A stretch of DNA of 64,000 nucleotides from Pyrinomonadaceae bacterium (GCA_026129865.1 JAHCHG010000001.1:434001-498000), one strand, 5' to 3'. Positions 1-9,080 are shown, counted from the first letter of the stretch. The notes: generated from the sequence alone by a model not told the origin. Numbers and translations: made by a program.

Positions 1-360
1 CTTTACCTTTGGAAACATTTCACCTTCTTCTTCCTGAATATGATGCTCGACGTTTTCGATCAAAACCTTGGCTTTCGGTTCAAACTTTTCGCTGTCGCCG
101 ACAAGATTATCGATCTCGCGGAAAAGCACATCGACTACATGATGTTCTTCGATTCCTTCGAGCGTAATGTCTTCAAGTTCCTTCTTTTCCTTTAGTGCCG
201 GATAAAAAATTGTTTCCTCGATGTGTGTATGGACCTCGATCTCCTTTTTGAATTTTTCGTAGATCTTCTCCTTCTCGCTGTCGCTGTCGGTCGCCTCAAA
301 TTGGTTAAAGAGAGTTTTAACCTTTGTATGGTCTTCTTTTAAAAGTTGTATCGCGTTCAT
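1..360 (-). CDS. Hemerythrin (HHE) domain protein, partial
   Basis: The first 120 residues of a minus-strand gene that runs off the left edge. Seen: histidines and acidic residues in hemerythrin spacing, with H11 in KEDHTKV, H44/H46 in EVHTHIEE, H73/H74 in EGIEEHH and H106/H107 in VEHHIQEEEGE. Family knowledge: HHE proteins form a four-helix bundle with a diiron site binding O2, NO or peroxide, or sensing oxygen. The C-terminus is not visible, so an added domain cannot be excluded. It belongs to the minus-strand redox block. The start is the ATG at 360. Confidence 0.88.
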   Translation of the reverse strand, partial: MNAIQLLKEDHTKVKTLFNQFEATDSDSEKEKIYEKFKKEIEVHTHIEETIFYPALKEKKELEDITLEGIEEHHVVDVLFREIDNLVGDSEKFEPKAKVLIENVEHHIQEEEGEMFPKVK

Positions 361-509
361 TTCTGATTTTCTCCTCAAAATTTTTAATCTAACTGCTGTG
401 AAGTCAGAATCTGCAAGCACCGTGCCTGATTTTTAACTTGTTGAGAAAATTGGATTTACGCGACCCATGAATTTGACCGTTTAATTTTTCGTATTGAAGT
501 AAGACAGTT

Positions 510-1466
510 TTAAGGAATAAGAACGATCTTTCCGAATGCCTTGTCTTCGATCACTGCGCGGTGCGCTTCCGAAGCTTGCGCAAGGGGAAAAGTTCGCCCG
601 ACTGCCGGATCGAGGTAGCCCTTTTCAAGACCGTCGTAAATGGCACCGTAGATCTCGCACATCGCTTCCGGCGGCGCATTAAAAAGCGACATTCCAAGAA
701 TCGACGCGTCTTTTCCCATCGCAAGCCGCGGGTTAAAGTCGAGACTTCCGCGATTTCCGATCACGACGATGCGACCGAATTGCGCCAGAACTTCAAAGTC
801 TCGTACAAGATTTTCGTTTGCAAGCATTTCGAGAATGATGTCGACTTCGCCGACCGTTTCTTTTATCGCGGAAAGATAATTTTCGGAAGAATGATCGAAA
901 ACAAAATCGGCACCGGTTTCTTTTACAAGTTTTTTCCCATCGTCCGAACTTCCCGTTCCGACTACGCGAAGTCCCGCGTTCTTTGCCCATTGTGTCGCTG
1001 CCACGCCGACACCGCCTGACGCACCGTGGATCAAAACCGTCTCGCCGCTCTGCGCCTTTGCGCGGTGAAAAAGCGCGCGGTAGGAAGTCGCATACGGAAC
1101 GAAAACTCCGGCTCCTTTTTCAAACGAAACATTTTCCGGCAATTTTATCAGCTGATCCGGCGAGCATAAACAAAATTCGGCGTAAGTTCCGGTTAACGAA
1201 CCCGTTGTCAAAACACGATCGCCAGGTTTGAAATTTTCAACATTTTTGCCGACTGATTCGACGATTCCCGCCGCATCTTTGCCAGGTGTGTATGGAAGAG
1301 CGGGTCTCTGCGCGTGTGTTCCGGTTCGAATATATGTATCGACCGGATTTACGCCTGCGGCTTTAACACGCACAAGAAGCTGATCCGCCGAGGGTTTAAG
1401 CATTTCAGTTTCGCGGTATTGCAGAACATCTTCCGCGCCGAACTCTTCAATTATTACTGCCTTCAT
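510..1466 (-). CDS. NADPH:quinone reductase-like MDR oxidoreductase
   Basis: A 318-residue zinc-free medium-chain dehydrogenase/reductase of normal family length. Seen: an N-terminal GroES-like part with the pattern VNPVDTYIRTG, and a Rossmann glycine motif GASGGVGVAA near residue 148. No zinc-binding cysteine cluster is visible. Family knowledge: such enzymes reduce quinones, enals or other activated double bonds with NADPH. It lies 87 bp downstream of trxA on the same strand and may be read from the promoter region carrying the TGTAACA palindrome upstream of trxA. The exact substrate cannot be told from sequence. Confidence 0.85.
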   Translation of the reverse strand: MKAVIIEEFGAEDVLQYRETEMLKPSADQLLVRVKAAGVNPVDTYIRTGTHAQRPALPYTPGKDAAGIVESVGKNVENFKPGDRVLTTGSLTGTYAEFCLCSPDQLIKLPENVSFEKGAGVFVPYATSYRALFHRAKAQSGETVLIHGASGGVGVAATQWAKNAGLRVVGTGSSDDGKKLVKETGADFVFDHSSENYLSAIKETVGEVDIILEMLANENLVRDFEVLAQFGRIVVIGNRGSLDFNPRLAMGKDASILGMSLFNAPPEAMCEIYGAIYDGLEKGYLDPAVGRTFPLAQASEAHRAVIEDKAFGKIVLIP

Positions 1467-1553
1467 AGATTTAAAAATAAATTTCCCGCGAAATTGGCAG
1501 AAAACGCAGACGATTTCCGCGAATTCCGCGTTTTCCGCGGGAATAAAGAAAAA

Positions 1554-1880
1554 CTAAACGTACTTATCAATTACCTTCGCGATCGCTTCGCGGGTTACCG
1601 CGCCGACGATACGTTCCTGTTCCTGACCGCCCTTAAAAACGATCAAAGTCGGAATTCCGCGAATGCCGAATCGCTGCGGAACGTTCATATTTTCATCAAC
1701 GTTCATCTTATAAACGCCCGCTTTTCCTTCGTAATCCTGCGCCACGGCTTCGACCGACGGAGCGATCATCCGGCACGGTCCGCACCATTCCGCCCAAAAA
1801 TCGACCAGAACCGGCTTGTCCGAACCGAGGACATCCTTTTCAAAATTTGCATCAGTTGCTGTTTTAGTAAAATCTCCCAT
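1554..1880 (-). CDS. trxA: Thioredoxin
   Basis: A 108-residue classical thioredoxin with the active site WCGPC (C33 and C36) and the cis-proline loop GIPTL. It reduces protein disulfides and is itself reduced by thioredoxin reductase in the cytoplasm. The ATG at 1880 has AGGAG at good distance. A perfect TGTAACA-N5-TGTTACA palindrome lies about 110 bp upstream, matching sites in front of the Rrf2 regulator and doxX. Regulated expression under thiol or electrophile stress is therefore inferred. The quinone-reductase-like gene follows in the same direction. Confidence 0.95.
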   Translation of the reverse strand: MGDFTKTATDANFEKDVLGSDKPVLVDFWAEWCGPCRMIAPSVEAVAQDYEGKAGVYKMNVDENMNVPQRFGIRGIPTLIVFKGGQEQERIVGAVTREAIAKVIDKYV

Positions 1881-1988
1881 TGTTTACTCCTATAAATAAT
1901 AATTTAATTCCTTAACTTTGCCCGAAAGAATTTCTGAAATCAAACATTCGTGAAACTCAATAAACAGACAAATTTTCAATGTTTTGAT

Positions 1989-2007
1989 TGTAACACTCAC
2001 TGTTACA
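1989..2007 (-). promoter_or_regulatory. Palindromic operator candidate upstream of trxA (Rrf2 site 1)
   Basis: Seen: TGTAACA CTCAC TGTTACA, two perfect 7-bp inverted arms with a 5-bp spacer, in the 138-bp gap between the osmC-like stop and the trxA start. The same arm/spacer design occurs at 13853-13871 and 14349-14367. Assignment to the Rrf2 protein at 13.9-14.3 kb is inference from this shared motif. Confidence 0.65.
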
Positions 2008-2018
2008 TTTACCAAATG

Positions 2019-2444
2019 CTAGTTCTTGATCTCAAGTTCGATCTTCGTTCCGGCGAGCGCCTTTGAAACCGGACAGTTTTCCTTTGCATCATTGGCAAAC
2101 CTTGCAAACTCTTCGTCTGAAAGCCCCGGAACGTCGCCGTTCAGTGTCAGTGTGATATTCGTTATTTCAAAACCGTCGCCGACTTTGTCGATACGCACGG
2201 CGGCTTCGGTATGAAGACGTTCCGGCGAATGCCCGGCTTTTGAAAGCGCCGCGTCGAGCGCCATTGTAAAACAGCCTGCATGAGCCGCACCGATCAATTC
2301 TTCCGGATTCGTTCCGGGTTTTCCTTCCTCGAAGCGCGACGCAAAGGAATAATTCCCTTCAAATGCGCCACTGCCCAACCGGATCGTACCTTTTCCGTCC
2401 GTAATCGTCCCCTTCCATTCCGCCTCTGCTTTTCTAACCGGCAT
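2019..2444 (-). CDS. OsmC-family peroxiredoxin
   Basis: A 141-residue OsmC/Ohr family protein. Seen: the peroxidatic cysteine C58 in GAAHAGCFTMALDAAL and a second cysteine near residue 123 in ENCPVSKAL, the pair used by this family to reduce organic hydroperoxides. The PEELIGAAHAGC context is closer to OsmC than Ohr. The ATG at 2444 has a strong GGAGG 8 bp upstream. It sits in the minus-strand redox block between an alcohol dehydrogenase and trxA, which fits a role in peroxide or electrophile defence. Confidence 0.9.
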   Translation of the reverse strand: MPVRKAEAEWKGTITDGKGTIRLGSGAFEGNYSFASRFEEGKPGTNPEELIGAAHAGCFTMALDAALSKAGHSPERLHTEAAVRIDKVGDGFEITNITLTLNGDVPGLSDEEFARFANDAKENCPVSKALAGTKIELEIKN

Positions 2445-2519
2445 ATTATTTCCTCCATGTTCTAAATGATTTCCCTGCGAAATACTATTAATTATTCTCT
2501 CTCGCCCGGTAAATCGACC

Positions 2520-3536
2520 CTAAAAATCGTTTTCCAGAACTACGCGGTAACGCGCCTTTCCATTTTCCAGATGATCGAACGCTTCGTTGATCTCGGACAT
2601 TTTAAAATTTTCAGTAACGGTTTCTATTCCGTGGCGGGCGCAGAAATCGATCATCTGCCGAACGACGATCGGACTTCCCGTGGCGGTTCCCGTGATCGCT
2701 TTTTGATTCATTATCAGGTCGAACGAGCCGACAGGAATCGGTTCAAGCGTTGCGCCAACCAGATGCAGCCTCCCTTTCGGCGCAAGCGCAGCAAGGTACA
2801 AACGCCAATTTAACGAAACATTTACGGTCGAAAGGATCATATCAAATTTTCCTTTTAATGATTCGAGCGCATTATCGTCGCGCGAATTTACGACATGGTC
2901 GGCACCGAGTTTTTTCAGCTCGTCCGATTTTGAAAGATCAGACGTAAACGCCGTAACCTCGCAGCCCCATTTGTCCGCAAACTGCAGCGCAAGATGCCCG
3001 AGACCGCCGATGCCGATAACTCCGACCTTGTCCGTCGGTTTTATGTTGTCCTGAACGAACGGATTGAACACGGTAATTCCGCCGCAAAAAAGCGGACCGG
3101 CTTTTGAAGCGTCCATGCTATCGGGCAGTTTAACCGCCCAATCCCAATTACAGCGCACCTTTTCAGCAAAGCCGCCGTACCGTTCGACGATCGTGCCTTC
3201 CAAATTGGGACAGTTGATGTGAAATCCGGAAATACAATTGTCACAATGTCCGCAGGTTGCAGAATTCCATCCCAAACCTACCGTGTCTCCGACTTTTAAT
3301 CCCTTTACGGCACCGCCCGCCGCGGTAATTTTTCCGACGATCTCGTGTCCGCCGACGAAAGGATACTGCGTTATCATCCAGTCGTTGTTTTTCATCGAAA
3401 TGTCGGAATGACAGATTCCGCAGTGATCGACGGAAATTTCGATCTGTTCGGCGCCAAGCTCGCCCGCTTCAAACTCAAACGGCACCAATTTCCCGCCGGC
3501 TTCCATCGCAGCGAATGCTTTTATCTTTTCACTCAT
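2520..3536 (-). CDS. Zinc-dependent alcohol dehydrogenase, CAD/YahK type
   Basis: A 338-residue zinc MDR. Seen: the catalytic zinc motif CGICHSD near residue 40, GHE in FVGGHEIVGK, a structural zinc cluster CGHCDNC followed by INC, and the Rossmann motif GIGGLGHLALQFA. Family knowledge: cinnamyl-alcohol-dehydrogenase-like enzymes of the YahK/AdhC group interconvert broad-range aldehydes and alcohols with NADP(H). This fits detoxification of reactive aldehydes next to OsmC and old yellow enzyme. The ATG at 3536 has GGAG about 13 bp upstream. Confidence 0.88.
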   Translation of the reverse strand: MSEKIKAFAAMEAGGKLVPFEFEAGELGAEQIEISVDHCGICHSDISMKNNDWMITQYPFVGGHEIVGKITAAGGAVKGLKVGDTVGLGWNSATCGHCDNCISGFHINCPNLEGTIVERYGGFAEKVRCNWDWAVKLPDSMDASKAGPLFCGGITVFNPFVQDNIKPTDKVGVIGIGGLGHLALQFADKWGCEVTAFTSDLSKSDELKKLGADHVVNSRDDNALESLKGKFDMILSTVNVSLNWRLYLAALAPKGRLHLVGATLEPIPVGSFDLIMNQKAITGTATGSPIVVRQMIDFCARHGIETVTENFKMSEINEAFDHLENGKARYRVVLENDF

Positions 3537-3573
3537 GTTTTTTATTAGTTCTCCAAGTTCTTAAAAAAATTAT

Positions 3574-4482
3574 TTACTTCATTGACCTTCTATACGAACC
3601 GTTTTCGACGTCGTCGATGATCGAATGATAGGAATTTGGCACCCAGCGAAGTTCGCGGACGGCTTTTTCCGACGTCATCTGATTATTCACAGACAAAAAT
3701 TCGAACATTTTTCCAAACTGTTTGCGGGCTTTTTCTTCTGAAATGCTTTTTCCTTCAATGTTCAGCATTCGCGCGATGGCTTCCGCAAGGTCCTTCATCG
3801 ACACAGTTTCAGCCGAGACGTTAAATAGTCCTTTTGCCGTACTTGTTTCGAGCGCAAGAAGATAGAGATCCGCAGCGTCCTCAACGTGAACTGCGGAAAC
3901 CCGCTGCGAACCCGTTTCTATATAGTTGGCAGAGTTCTCCGCCTTTGCCTGATTTATCAAAAACGGTAAAAACGAACTGCCGCCGCGCCCGTAAACGAAA
4001 AGCGGAAGCCGCAAAACGACAGCGCGAATGCCGATCTGCGGCAGCCGGAGGACGTCCCGTTCGACCTCGCCGCGAAGAAGCCTCGTGGAATTCCGGTCAA
4101 AAGCGTGATCTTCATCGGCTTCGGCGCGTCCGGTTTCGCCGAGGACCGCCGAGCTCGACGTTACGATCAACGGTTTGTTCGTCTGTTTCAAAACTTCGGC
4201 AAAAGATTCGATCACCGTTCGGTCGAGACGCACCGCGTCGTCATAATCGTCAAAACCGTGGCTGAATGCCGTATGAATAACCGCATCAGCTTCGCGGGCG
4301 GATCGTTTAAGCACATCCGGATCACCGAGATCGCCGCGCACCGGCGAAATTCCTTTCGCGTTCAACGCCTTTTCAGAATCGTCATTGCGCGCCAAGCCGG
4401 CGATCTTATGACCTTTTCCTTTTAATTTTTCCGCGATCACGGAACCGACAAATCCGGTTGCACCGGTAATAAAAACATTCAT
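3574..4482 (-). CDS. NAD-dependent epimerase/dehydratase family protein (extended SDR)
   Basis: An extended short-chain dehydrogenase of about 302 residues. Seen: an N-terminal Rossmann motif TGATGFVGS, an Asp-rich turn after beta-3, and a serine region TSSSAVLGE. The usual YxxxK is not obvious: the segment near residue 130 reads RNSTRLLRGEVERD, so catalysis may be altered. The start at the ATG at 4482 is preferred over an in-frame TTG one codon earlier. It follows the DUF305 protein after a 4-bp gap, suggesting cotranscription. Substrate unknown. Confidence 0.8.
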   Translation of the reverse strand: MNVFITGATGFVGSVIAEKLKGKGHKIAGLARNDDSEKALNAKGISPVRGDLGDPDVLKRSAREADAVIHTAFSHGFDDYDDAVRLDRTVIESFAEVLKQTNKPLIVTSSSAVLGETGRAEADEDHAFDRNSTRLLRGEVERDVLRLPQIGIRAVVLRLPLFVYGRGGSSFLPFLINQAKAENSANYIETGSQRVSAVHVEDAADLYLLALETSTAKGLFNVSAETVSMKDLAEAIARMLNIEGKSISEEKARKQFGKMFEFLSVNNQMTSEKAVRELRWVPNSYHSIIDDVENGSYRRSMK

Positions 4483-4486
4483 CAAA

Positions 4487-5014
4487 TTACTTCACTTTTT
4501 CCAAAAGCCGCTTCATTTCATCGATCTCTTTTCTTTGTGTTTCGATGATGTTATCAGCCAGCTTTCTAACTTCGGGATCCTCGATCTTTGCCCGTTCGCT
4601 TGTTAAAATTGCGATCGAATGATGCGGGATCATAGCGCTCATCCAAGCGCTGTCGCCGATAAAGGTCTGCGCACGGACAAAGACCAGCGCAAGTGTAAAC
4701 ACGACAACGCTCGCAGCAACGATCGACATATTGACCAATTTGTTCTTGTACATTCCGCGCATAAACGCGAGCATGATCAAAGCCATCGGCGAGATCATCA
4801 AAAAAGTCATATAAAAGCGCGTCATGCTAAAAAAAATATGATCGAACGCGTAAGTATTCAGATACATAACAGCGTACATCACCAGGAACGAGATCAACAT
4901 CATCAAAGCGAATTTTGCGTAGTTTCCCGAACTTCCGTCGTGTTTTTTATCTCCTGATGCCGCACTATTTCCGGTCTTTCGGCTATCCGCAACGGCTGCT
5001 TTTGTTCCTACCAT
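4487..5014 (-). CDS. Membrane protein with C-terminal DUF305 domain
   Basis: About 175 residues. Seen: a polar N-terminus, three hydrophobic segments (about residues 35-55, 65-85 and 92-113), then a DUF305-like part with WMSAMIPHHSIAI and a helix ending EIDEMKRLLEKVK. DUF305 proteins carry the MIPHH signature and are thought to bind metal; function is not settled. The start is moved to the ATG at 5014, which has AGGAGGG about 7 bp upstream; the longer reading needs a TTG inside the ribosome site. The epimerase gene follows directly. Confidence 0.82.
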   Translation of the reverse strand: MVGTKAAVADSRKTGNSAASGDKKHDGSSGNYAKFALMMLISFLVMYAVMYLNTYAFDHIFFSMTRFYMTFLMISPMALIMLAFMRGMYKNKLVNMSIVAASVVVFTLALVFVRAQTFIGDSAWMSAMIPHHSIAILTSERAKIEDPEVRKLADNIIETQRKEIDEMKRLLEKVK

Positions 5015-5058
5015 TTCCAACCCTCCTTGAACTTATACCCTTATCATTTCGGTATGAT

Positions 5059-5337
5059 CTACATTAGATCGTCAACCGTTTTCAAAGACTCCGCTCGGTT
5101 CGTATAACCGGGATGAACGTCATCGGCTGTAGTAAAACTGTCCTGATTTATTACATATCGCGCCATCATCGGCAACGTCCGGGAATTTTCACCCATAAAT
5201 CGTTCTAGATCCGAACCGAAACCTTTGTAAAATTCTTTCAGGTAAATTGGAAATGCAAGTTTCAATCCGAAACGTTCCGTGAGCCGGTTTCCTTTGACGC
5301 GGAGCATGTCAAACCGGAGATATTTCTCCGTTCTCAT
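5059..5337 (-). CDS. Small hypothetical protein
   Basis: A 92-residue open frame on the same strand as its neighbours. No family recognised. It is rich in charged and aromatic residues, with no signal peptide or membrane segment. The C-terminal DDVHPGYTNRAESL vaguely recalls the Asp-His end of SGNH hydrolases, but it is too short to be a whole enzyme. No good ribosome site is seen in front of the ATG at 5337. It may be a real small gene or the truncated end of a lost one. Confidence 0.35.
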   Translation of the reverse strand: MRTEKYLRFDMLRVKGNRLTERFGLKLAFPIYLKEFYKGFGSDLERFMGENSRTLPMMARYVINQDSFTTADDVHPGYTNRAESLKTVDDLM

Positions 5338-5766
5338 TTATCAGGAATATTTCTACGAGCTCAGACGCTGCACTGCACTATGGTCATCAAATCCCGAGAT
5401 AAAACGTAACTACCCGATCGCGGTTTTTCAGCAAATCGTCCAAAATTAGCAACTCACTATTAATGTTCCGCAGCGAGAATGCTGGCATTTTATCGCGAAC
5501 GCCCGGCGCGTCCGGCTCGACCGGAATCGTTTAATTCCTGCACAGCCTGCGCCATTTTGTGCCGCGACTCATCCGCCAATTTCTCGCCGCTTTCCTTTGA
5601 TACATTTTCTAATTTTTCGTTCAATGACGTAATTTTTCTCTTTCTGAGTCAGAACCGTCTGCGGTAACGGGCGGTTTCTGTTGATCGGCTCGATAATTTA
5701 ATTGCTTAAATTATTTATGTTCAACCATCCGTTACCGAAGATGAATCTGACTTATATGATTCAAAA
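5338..5766. other. Gap without a confident gene
   Basis: The stretch holds one weak minus-strand frame (5490-5624) described separately. Otherwise there is no promoter-quality motif, RNA gene or repeat. It separates the DUF305/epimerase group from the old yellow enzyme gene. Confidence 0.5.
5490..5624 (-). CDS. Possible 44-residue charged small protein
   Basis: A minus-strand frame with TTG start at 5624 and TAA at 5490-5492. The residues are strongly protein-like: LNEKLENVSKESGEK, then LADESRHKMAQAVQEL, ending in a Gly-Arg tail. This suggests an amphipathic helix. No clear ribosome site exists and a stop lies a few codons upstream. A frame just upstream (PQTVLTQKEKNYVIER) looks as if it could join with a one-base shift, so a decayed gene is an alternative. 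No family recognised. Confidence 0.25.
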   Translation of the reverse strand: MNEKLENVSKESGEKLADESRHKMAQAVQELNDSGRAGRAGRSR

Positions 5767-6843
5767 TCAATTTGCGGCTTTAGCTTCGTCCAAAGTTGGA
5801 TAATCGATATATCCTTTAGTGCCGGGCGTGTAAAACGTCGAATTGTCCCATTCGTTCAGTTCTGCATCGATCTTAAAACGCTTCGGCAGATCGGGATTTG
5901 CGAGGAAAAGTTTTCCAAAAACGATCGCGTCCGCGCCGCCCGCTGCTAGAAGTTTTTCGCCGGTTTCTTTGGTAAAACCGACGCCGGCAAAGTAAACGCC
6001 TTCAAATTTCGGACGAATAACGGGATGCCAGTTACGATTTTGATCGAAGGTTCCAATGTGAAGATACGCAAAATCTCGTTTGTTCAGTTCATTTATGACA
6101 TAATCGTAAAGCTCTTCCGCATCGTCTTCCTTAATGTCGTTAAATTCCCCGCCGGGCGACAGCCGCAAGCTCGTTCGTCCGCCGCCGATCTCCGCGATCA
6201 TTGCGTCAAGAACCTCAAACAAAAAACGCGCACGATTTTCGATCGAACCGCCGTATTCATCGCTGCGTTTGTTTACGTTCGTCGAAAGAAATTGCTGAAC
6301 AAGGTAACCGTTCGCGCCGTGAATTTCCACACCGTCGAACCCGGCAGCGATCGCGTTTTTGGCTGCGTTTGCGAAATCTTGAACAGTTTCCTTTACTTCC
6401 CCGGTCGTCATTTCCCGCGGTTCGACGAAATCCTTCATTCCATCGTCGGTATAATTTTGCCCATTCGCCTTAACCGCGCTCGGCGCGACCGGTTTTTCCA
6501 CGCCCTCCGGAAGAAAATCCGGCAGCGCGATTCTACCGGTGTGAAAGATCTGCATAAAAATCTTTCCGCCTTTCGCGTGCACCGAATCGGTTACCTTTCG
6601 CCACGATTCGATCTGATCTTCCGCGTAAATTCCCGGCGTCCGAACATAGCCTTTTGCCATCGGCGAAACGTTCGTCGCTTCTGTTACCAGTAATCCGGCG
6701 CTTGCGCGCTGCGTGTAATAATCAACCGTAAATTCGGGCTGAACGCCTTCATCGTTCGCACGGCTCCGCGTCATCGGCGCGTAAATTATTCGATTGTCTA
6801 ACACCAAATTCCCGATCTTTAATTCCTTAAAAAATATGCTCAT
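5767..6843 (-). CDS. nemA: Old yellow enzyme-type alkene reductase
   Basis: A 358-residue FMN-dependent TIM-barrel flavoprotein of the OYE family. Seen: YAPMTRSRA near residue 21, the substrate-binding pair in VEIHGANGYLVQQFLS, and the FMN-phosphate region GADAIVFGKLFLANPDL near the C-terminus. Family knowledge: NemA-like enzymes use NADPH to reduce enals, maleimides, nitro compounds and quinones, and are often under electrophile-sensing repressors. The symbol is by family resemblance only. The gene is monocistronic in appearance, with 112 bp upstream to the next gene. Confidence 0.9.
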   Translation of the reverse strand: MSIFFKELKIGNLVLDNRIIYAPMTRSRANDEGVQPEFTVDYYTQRASAGLLVTEATNVSPMAKGYVRTPGIYAEDQIESWRKVTDSVHAKGGKIFMQIFHTGRIALPDFLPEGVEKPVAPSAVKANGQNYTDDGMKDFVEPREMTTGEVKETVQDFANAAKNAIAAGFDGVEIHGANGYLVQQFLSTNVNKRSDEYGGSIENRARFLFEVLDAMIAEIGGGRTSLRLSPGGEFNDIKEDDAEELYDYVINELNKRDFAYLHIGTFDQNRNWHPVIRPKFEGVYFAGVGFTKETGEKLLAAGGADAIVFGKLFLANPDLPKRFKIDAELNEWDNSTFYTPGTKGYIDYPTLDEAKAAN

Positions 6844-6955
6844 AATTTTAACCTTAATGCTATTGTCTTTCTTAAAAACTGATTAAGCTCTAACCCTTCC
6901 GCGGACACACAGCCAGGCTGATTCGAATGCCTAAGATATGCAAGACGCTGCGCTT

Positions 6956-7912
6956 TTAGCCGACGGTCAATACTACTTTTCCTGTCGTTTTTCTCCCTTC
7001 GATCGCTTCGTGCGCCTCTTTTGCCTTTTCCAACGGAAATTCGGTTATCTGAATTTTCAGATTCCCCGAACTGAGGTTCTTCATCAGCTCTTTAGTAAAG
7101 CGAATGCGATTTTCGATCGATTCGTTCATCAGCCAGTAACCACGAATGGCATGATTTTTTTCCATCAAACTCAATACGGAAACCTTGAAATCCTCGCCGC
7201 TTGCGGCACCGTAAACGATCATCGTGCCGTGTTTCGCCAACACTTTCAGGTTTTGCGCAACGATCTCGCCGCCGACCATTTCGATCAGCCAATCGACGCC
7301 TTTTCCGCCGGTATGTTCGAGCACCTCGGTCGTCCAATCGTCTTTTGTATAATCGATCGCGTGATCGGCACCGAGGTTTGCTGCCAATACTCTCTTTTGC
7401 TCGCTCGACGCAGTTCCTAAAACTTTCAAGCCTTTCAACTTCGCGAGCTGAACAAGTAAACTTCCGACTCCGCCGGCAGCCGCATGGATCAGGATCGATT
7501 CGCCGGGTTCCGCGTCATCGAGCAGTCCGAGTGCCGTCAGACCCTGAACAAGGAGCGCGGTCGATTCGCCAAAGCCGAGTTCGTCCGGGATCGGCATTAC
7601 AAGCGCGGCTTTTGCCGTTGCGAATTCTGCGTAACCGCCTGAAGAAACGGTCGCCAAAACCCGCTGACCTTTTTTGAAGTTCGCAACATCTTTTCCAACT
7701 TCCTCGATCGTTCCCGCCGACTCGTAACCGAGCGTGAAAGGCAGTTCCGGCTTGGTCAAATAATTGCCGCTCCGCATCATCGTGTCGGCATAATTTATGC
7801 CCGCCGCCGCGACTTTGATCAAAACTTCGTCCGCTTTCGGTGCCGGTTTTTCGATCTCATCAAGCGACAATTTTTCCGGACCGCCAAGTTCATTTACTCT
7901 AATTGCTTTCAT
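6956..7912 (-). CDS. qorA: NADPH:quinone oxidoreductase (QOR-type MDR)
   Basis: A 318-residue zinc-free MDR reductase resembling bacterial QOR. Seen: GINYADTMMRSG in the GroES-like part, LGYESAGTIEEVG, and the cofactor motif HAAAGGVGSLLVQLAK near residue 145. Such proteins reduce quinones one or two electrons at a time with NADPH. It is a paralogue, not a copy, of the gene at 510-1466. Two short GCT-AA-AGC hairpins precede it in the gap to the luciferase-like gene. Confidence 0.87.
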   Translation of the reverse strand: MKAIRVNELGGPEKLSLDEIEKPAPKADEVLIKVAAAGINYADTMMRSGNYLTKPELPFTLGYESAGTIEEVGKDVANFKKGQRVLATVSSGGYAEFATAKAALVMPIPDELGFGESTALLVQGLTALGLLDDAEPGESILIHAAAGGVGSLLVQLAKLKGLKVLGTASSEQKRVLAANLGADHAIDYTKDDWTTEVLEHTGGKGVDWLIEMVGGEIVAQNLKVLAKHGTMIVYGAASGEDFKVSVLSLMEKNHAIRGYWLMNESIENRIRFTKELMKNLSSGNLKIQITEFPLEKAKEAHEAIEGRKTTGKVVLTVG

Positions 7913-7928
7913 AATTTTTTCTTTTGTT

Positions 7929-7979
7929 CGGCTAAAGCCGCAAACTAAATCCCAAGCTAACCACTAGCTAAAGCTAGTG
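7929..7979. repeat. Two adjacent GCT-AA-AGC palindromes (REP-like)
   Basis: Seen: CGGCT-AA-AGCCG at 7929-7940 and CACTAGCT-AA-AGCTAGTG at 7962-7979, two perfect short stems with the same AA centre, 21 bp apart, between two minus-strand genes. There is no T-run, so a terminator is not supported. They resemble intergenic REP-type palindromes. No further copy was noticed in this window. Confidence 0.5.
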
Positions 7980-8033
7980 ACAATTCACTTAAGCTAGAGG
8001 CGGTTTATAAGAATCTGCGAAAAAAGCATTTGT

Positions 8034-9068
8034 TTATCCGCGTCTTTCCGCGGTTAATTTCTTCTCATTTTCGTCAAAAATTTCTGCGATGATTTCGTAT
8101 GAACGAAGTCTTTTTGATTGATCGAAGACCATGGCGTTTACCATTATCTCGTCAGCTTTCGTTTCGTCTAAAAACTTCTCCAATTTTCTTTTCACAGTTT
8201 CCTTGTTTCCGAAGATCGAACCGCCGGTGCGCGAATTTACCAGAGCCTTTTCGCGCTCGTTCCAAATCGGATTCATATCTTGAACAGGCGGCGGAATTTT
8301 TCCGGGCGTTTGTCTGATCAAATTTAAGAACGATTGATATTGCGAAGTCGCTAAAAACTCGGCTTCTTCATCAGTTTCCGCCGCAATAATATTCAACGCG
8401 ACCATCGCGTAAGGTTTTTCTAAATCATCAGAAGGTTGAAACGTTTTGCGGTAAAGTTCCAACGACGGCAAAGTGTATTCCGGCGAAAAATGCGCCGCGA
8501 ACGCGAACGGTAAACCTAAAATTCCCGCCAATTGAGCCGAAAAACCGCTTGAACTAAGCAGCCAGATCGGAACGTCCAATCCCGCGCCCGGAACTGCTTG
8601 AACTTTTTGATTTTCGACCGTTTCGCGGAAGAAAAATCGTAATTCTTCCAATTGTTCGGGAAATTCTTCGCCGTCATTCGCCAGAGTTCTTCGCAAAGCC
8701 ATCGTTGCCGGACGATCGGTTCCGGGTGCACGTCCCAACCCGAGATCAATTCGCCCCGGATAAAGACTTTCGAGCGTCCCAAATTGCTCGGCAATGACGA
8801 TCGGCGCGTGATTCGACAGCATAATTCCGCCCGCACCGACGCGGATCTTCTCCGTATTCCCGGCGATAAAACCGATCACAACCGAAGTCGCGGCGCTCGC
8901 AATGCCGGGCATGTTGTGATGCTCGGCGAGCCAAAATCTCTTGTAACCCAGACCTTCCACCGTCTGCGCCAGTTTCAGGGAATTTTGGAGCGCATCCGTC
9001 GCTGTTTGCCCTTCGAAGATCGGCGATAGATCCAGCACCGAGAACGGGCGCGTTGTAATACTGCTCAT
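8034..9068 (-). CDS. LLM class flavin-dependent oxidoreductase (bacterial luciferase-like)
   Basis: A 344-residue luciferase-like monooxygenase of the MsnO8-type subgroup. Seen: N-terminal [23 protein letters not shown] near residue 44, and [15 protein letters not shown], the family's FMN/substrate pocket signature. Family knowledge: these TIM-barrel enzymes use FMNH2 or F420H2 with O2. The true substrate is unknown. The AhpD-like gene lies 12 bp upstream on the same strand, so the two are probably cotranscribed. Confidence 0.87.
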   Translation of the reverse strand: MSSITTRPFSVLDLSPIFEGQTATDALQNSLKLAQTVEGLGYKRFWLAEHHNMPGIASAATSVVIGFIAGNTEKIRVGAGGIMLSNHAPIVIAEQFGTLESLYPGRIDLGLGRAPGTDRPATMALRRTLANDGEEFPEQLEELRFFFRETVENQKVQAVPGAGLDVPIWLLSSSGFSAQLAGILGLPFAFAAHFSPEYTLPSLELYRKTFQPSDDLEKPYAMVALNIIAAETDEEAEFLATSQYQSFLNLIRQTPGKIPPPVQDMNPIWNEREKALVNSRTGGSIFGNKETVKRKLEKFLDETKADEIMVNAMVFDQSKRLRSYEIIAEIFDENEKKLTAERRG

Positions 9069-9080
9069 AATAATTTCACT

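Noticed and set aside
6025-6693. 222-codon plus-strand frame
   Set aside because: Antisense to the old yellow enzyme gene, whose motifs and ribosome context are clear.
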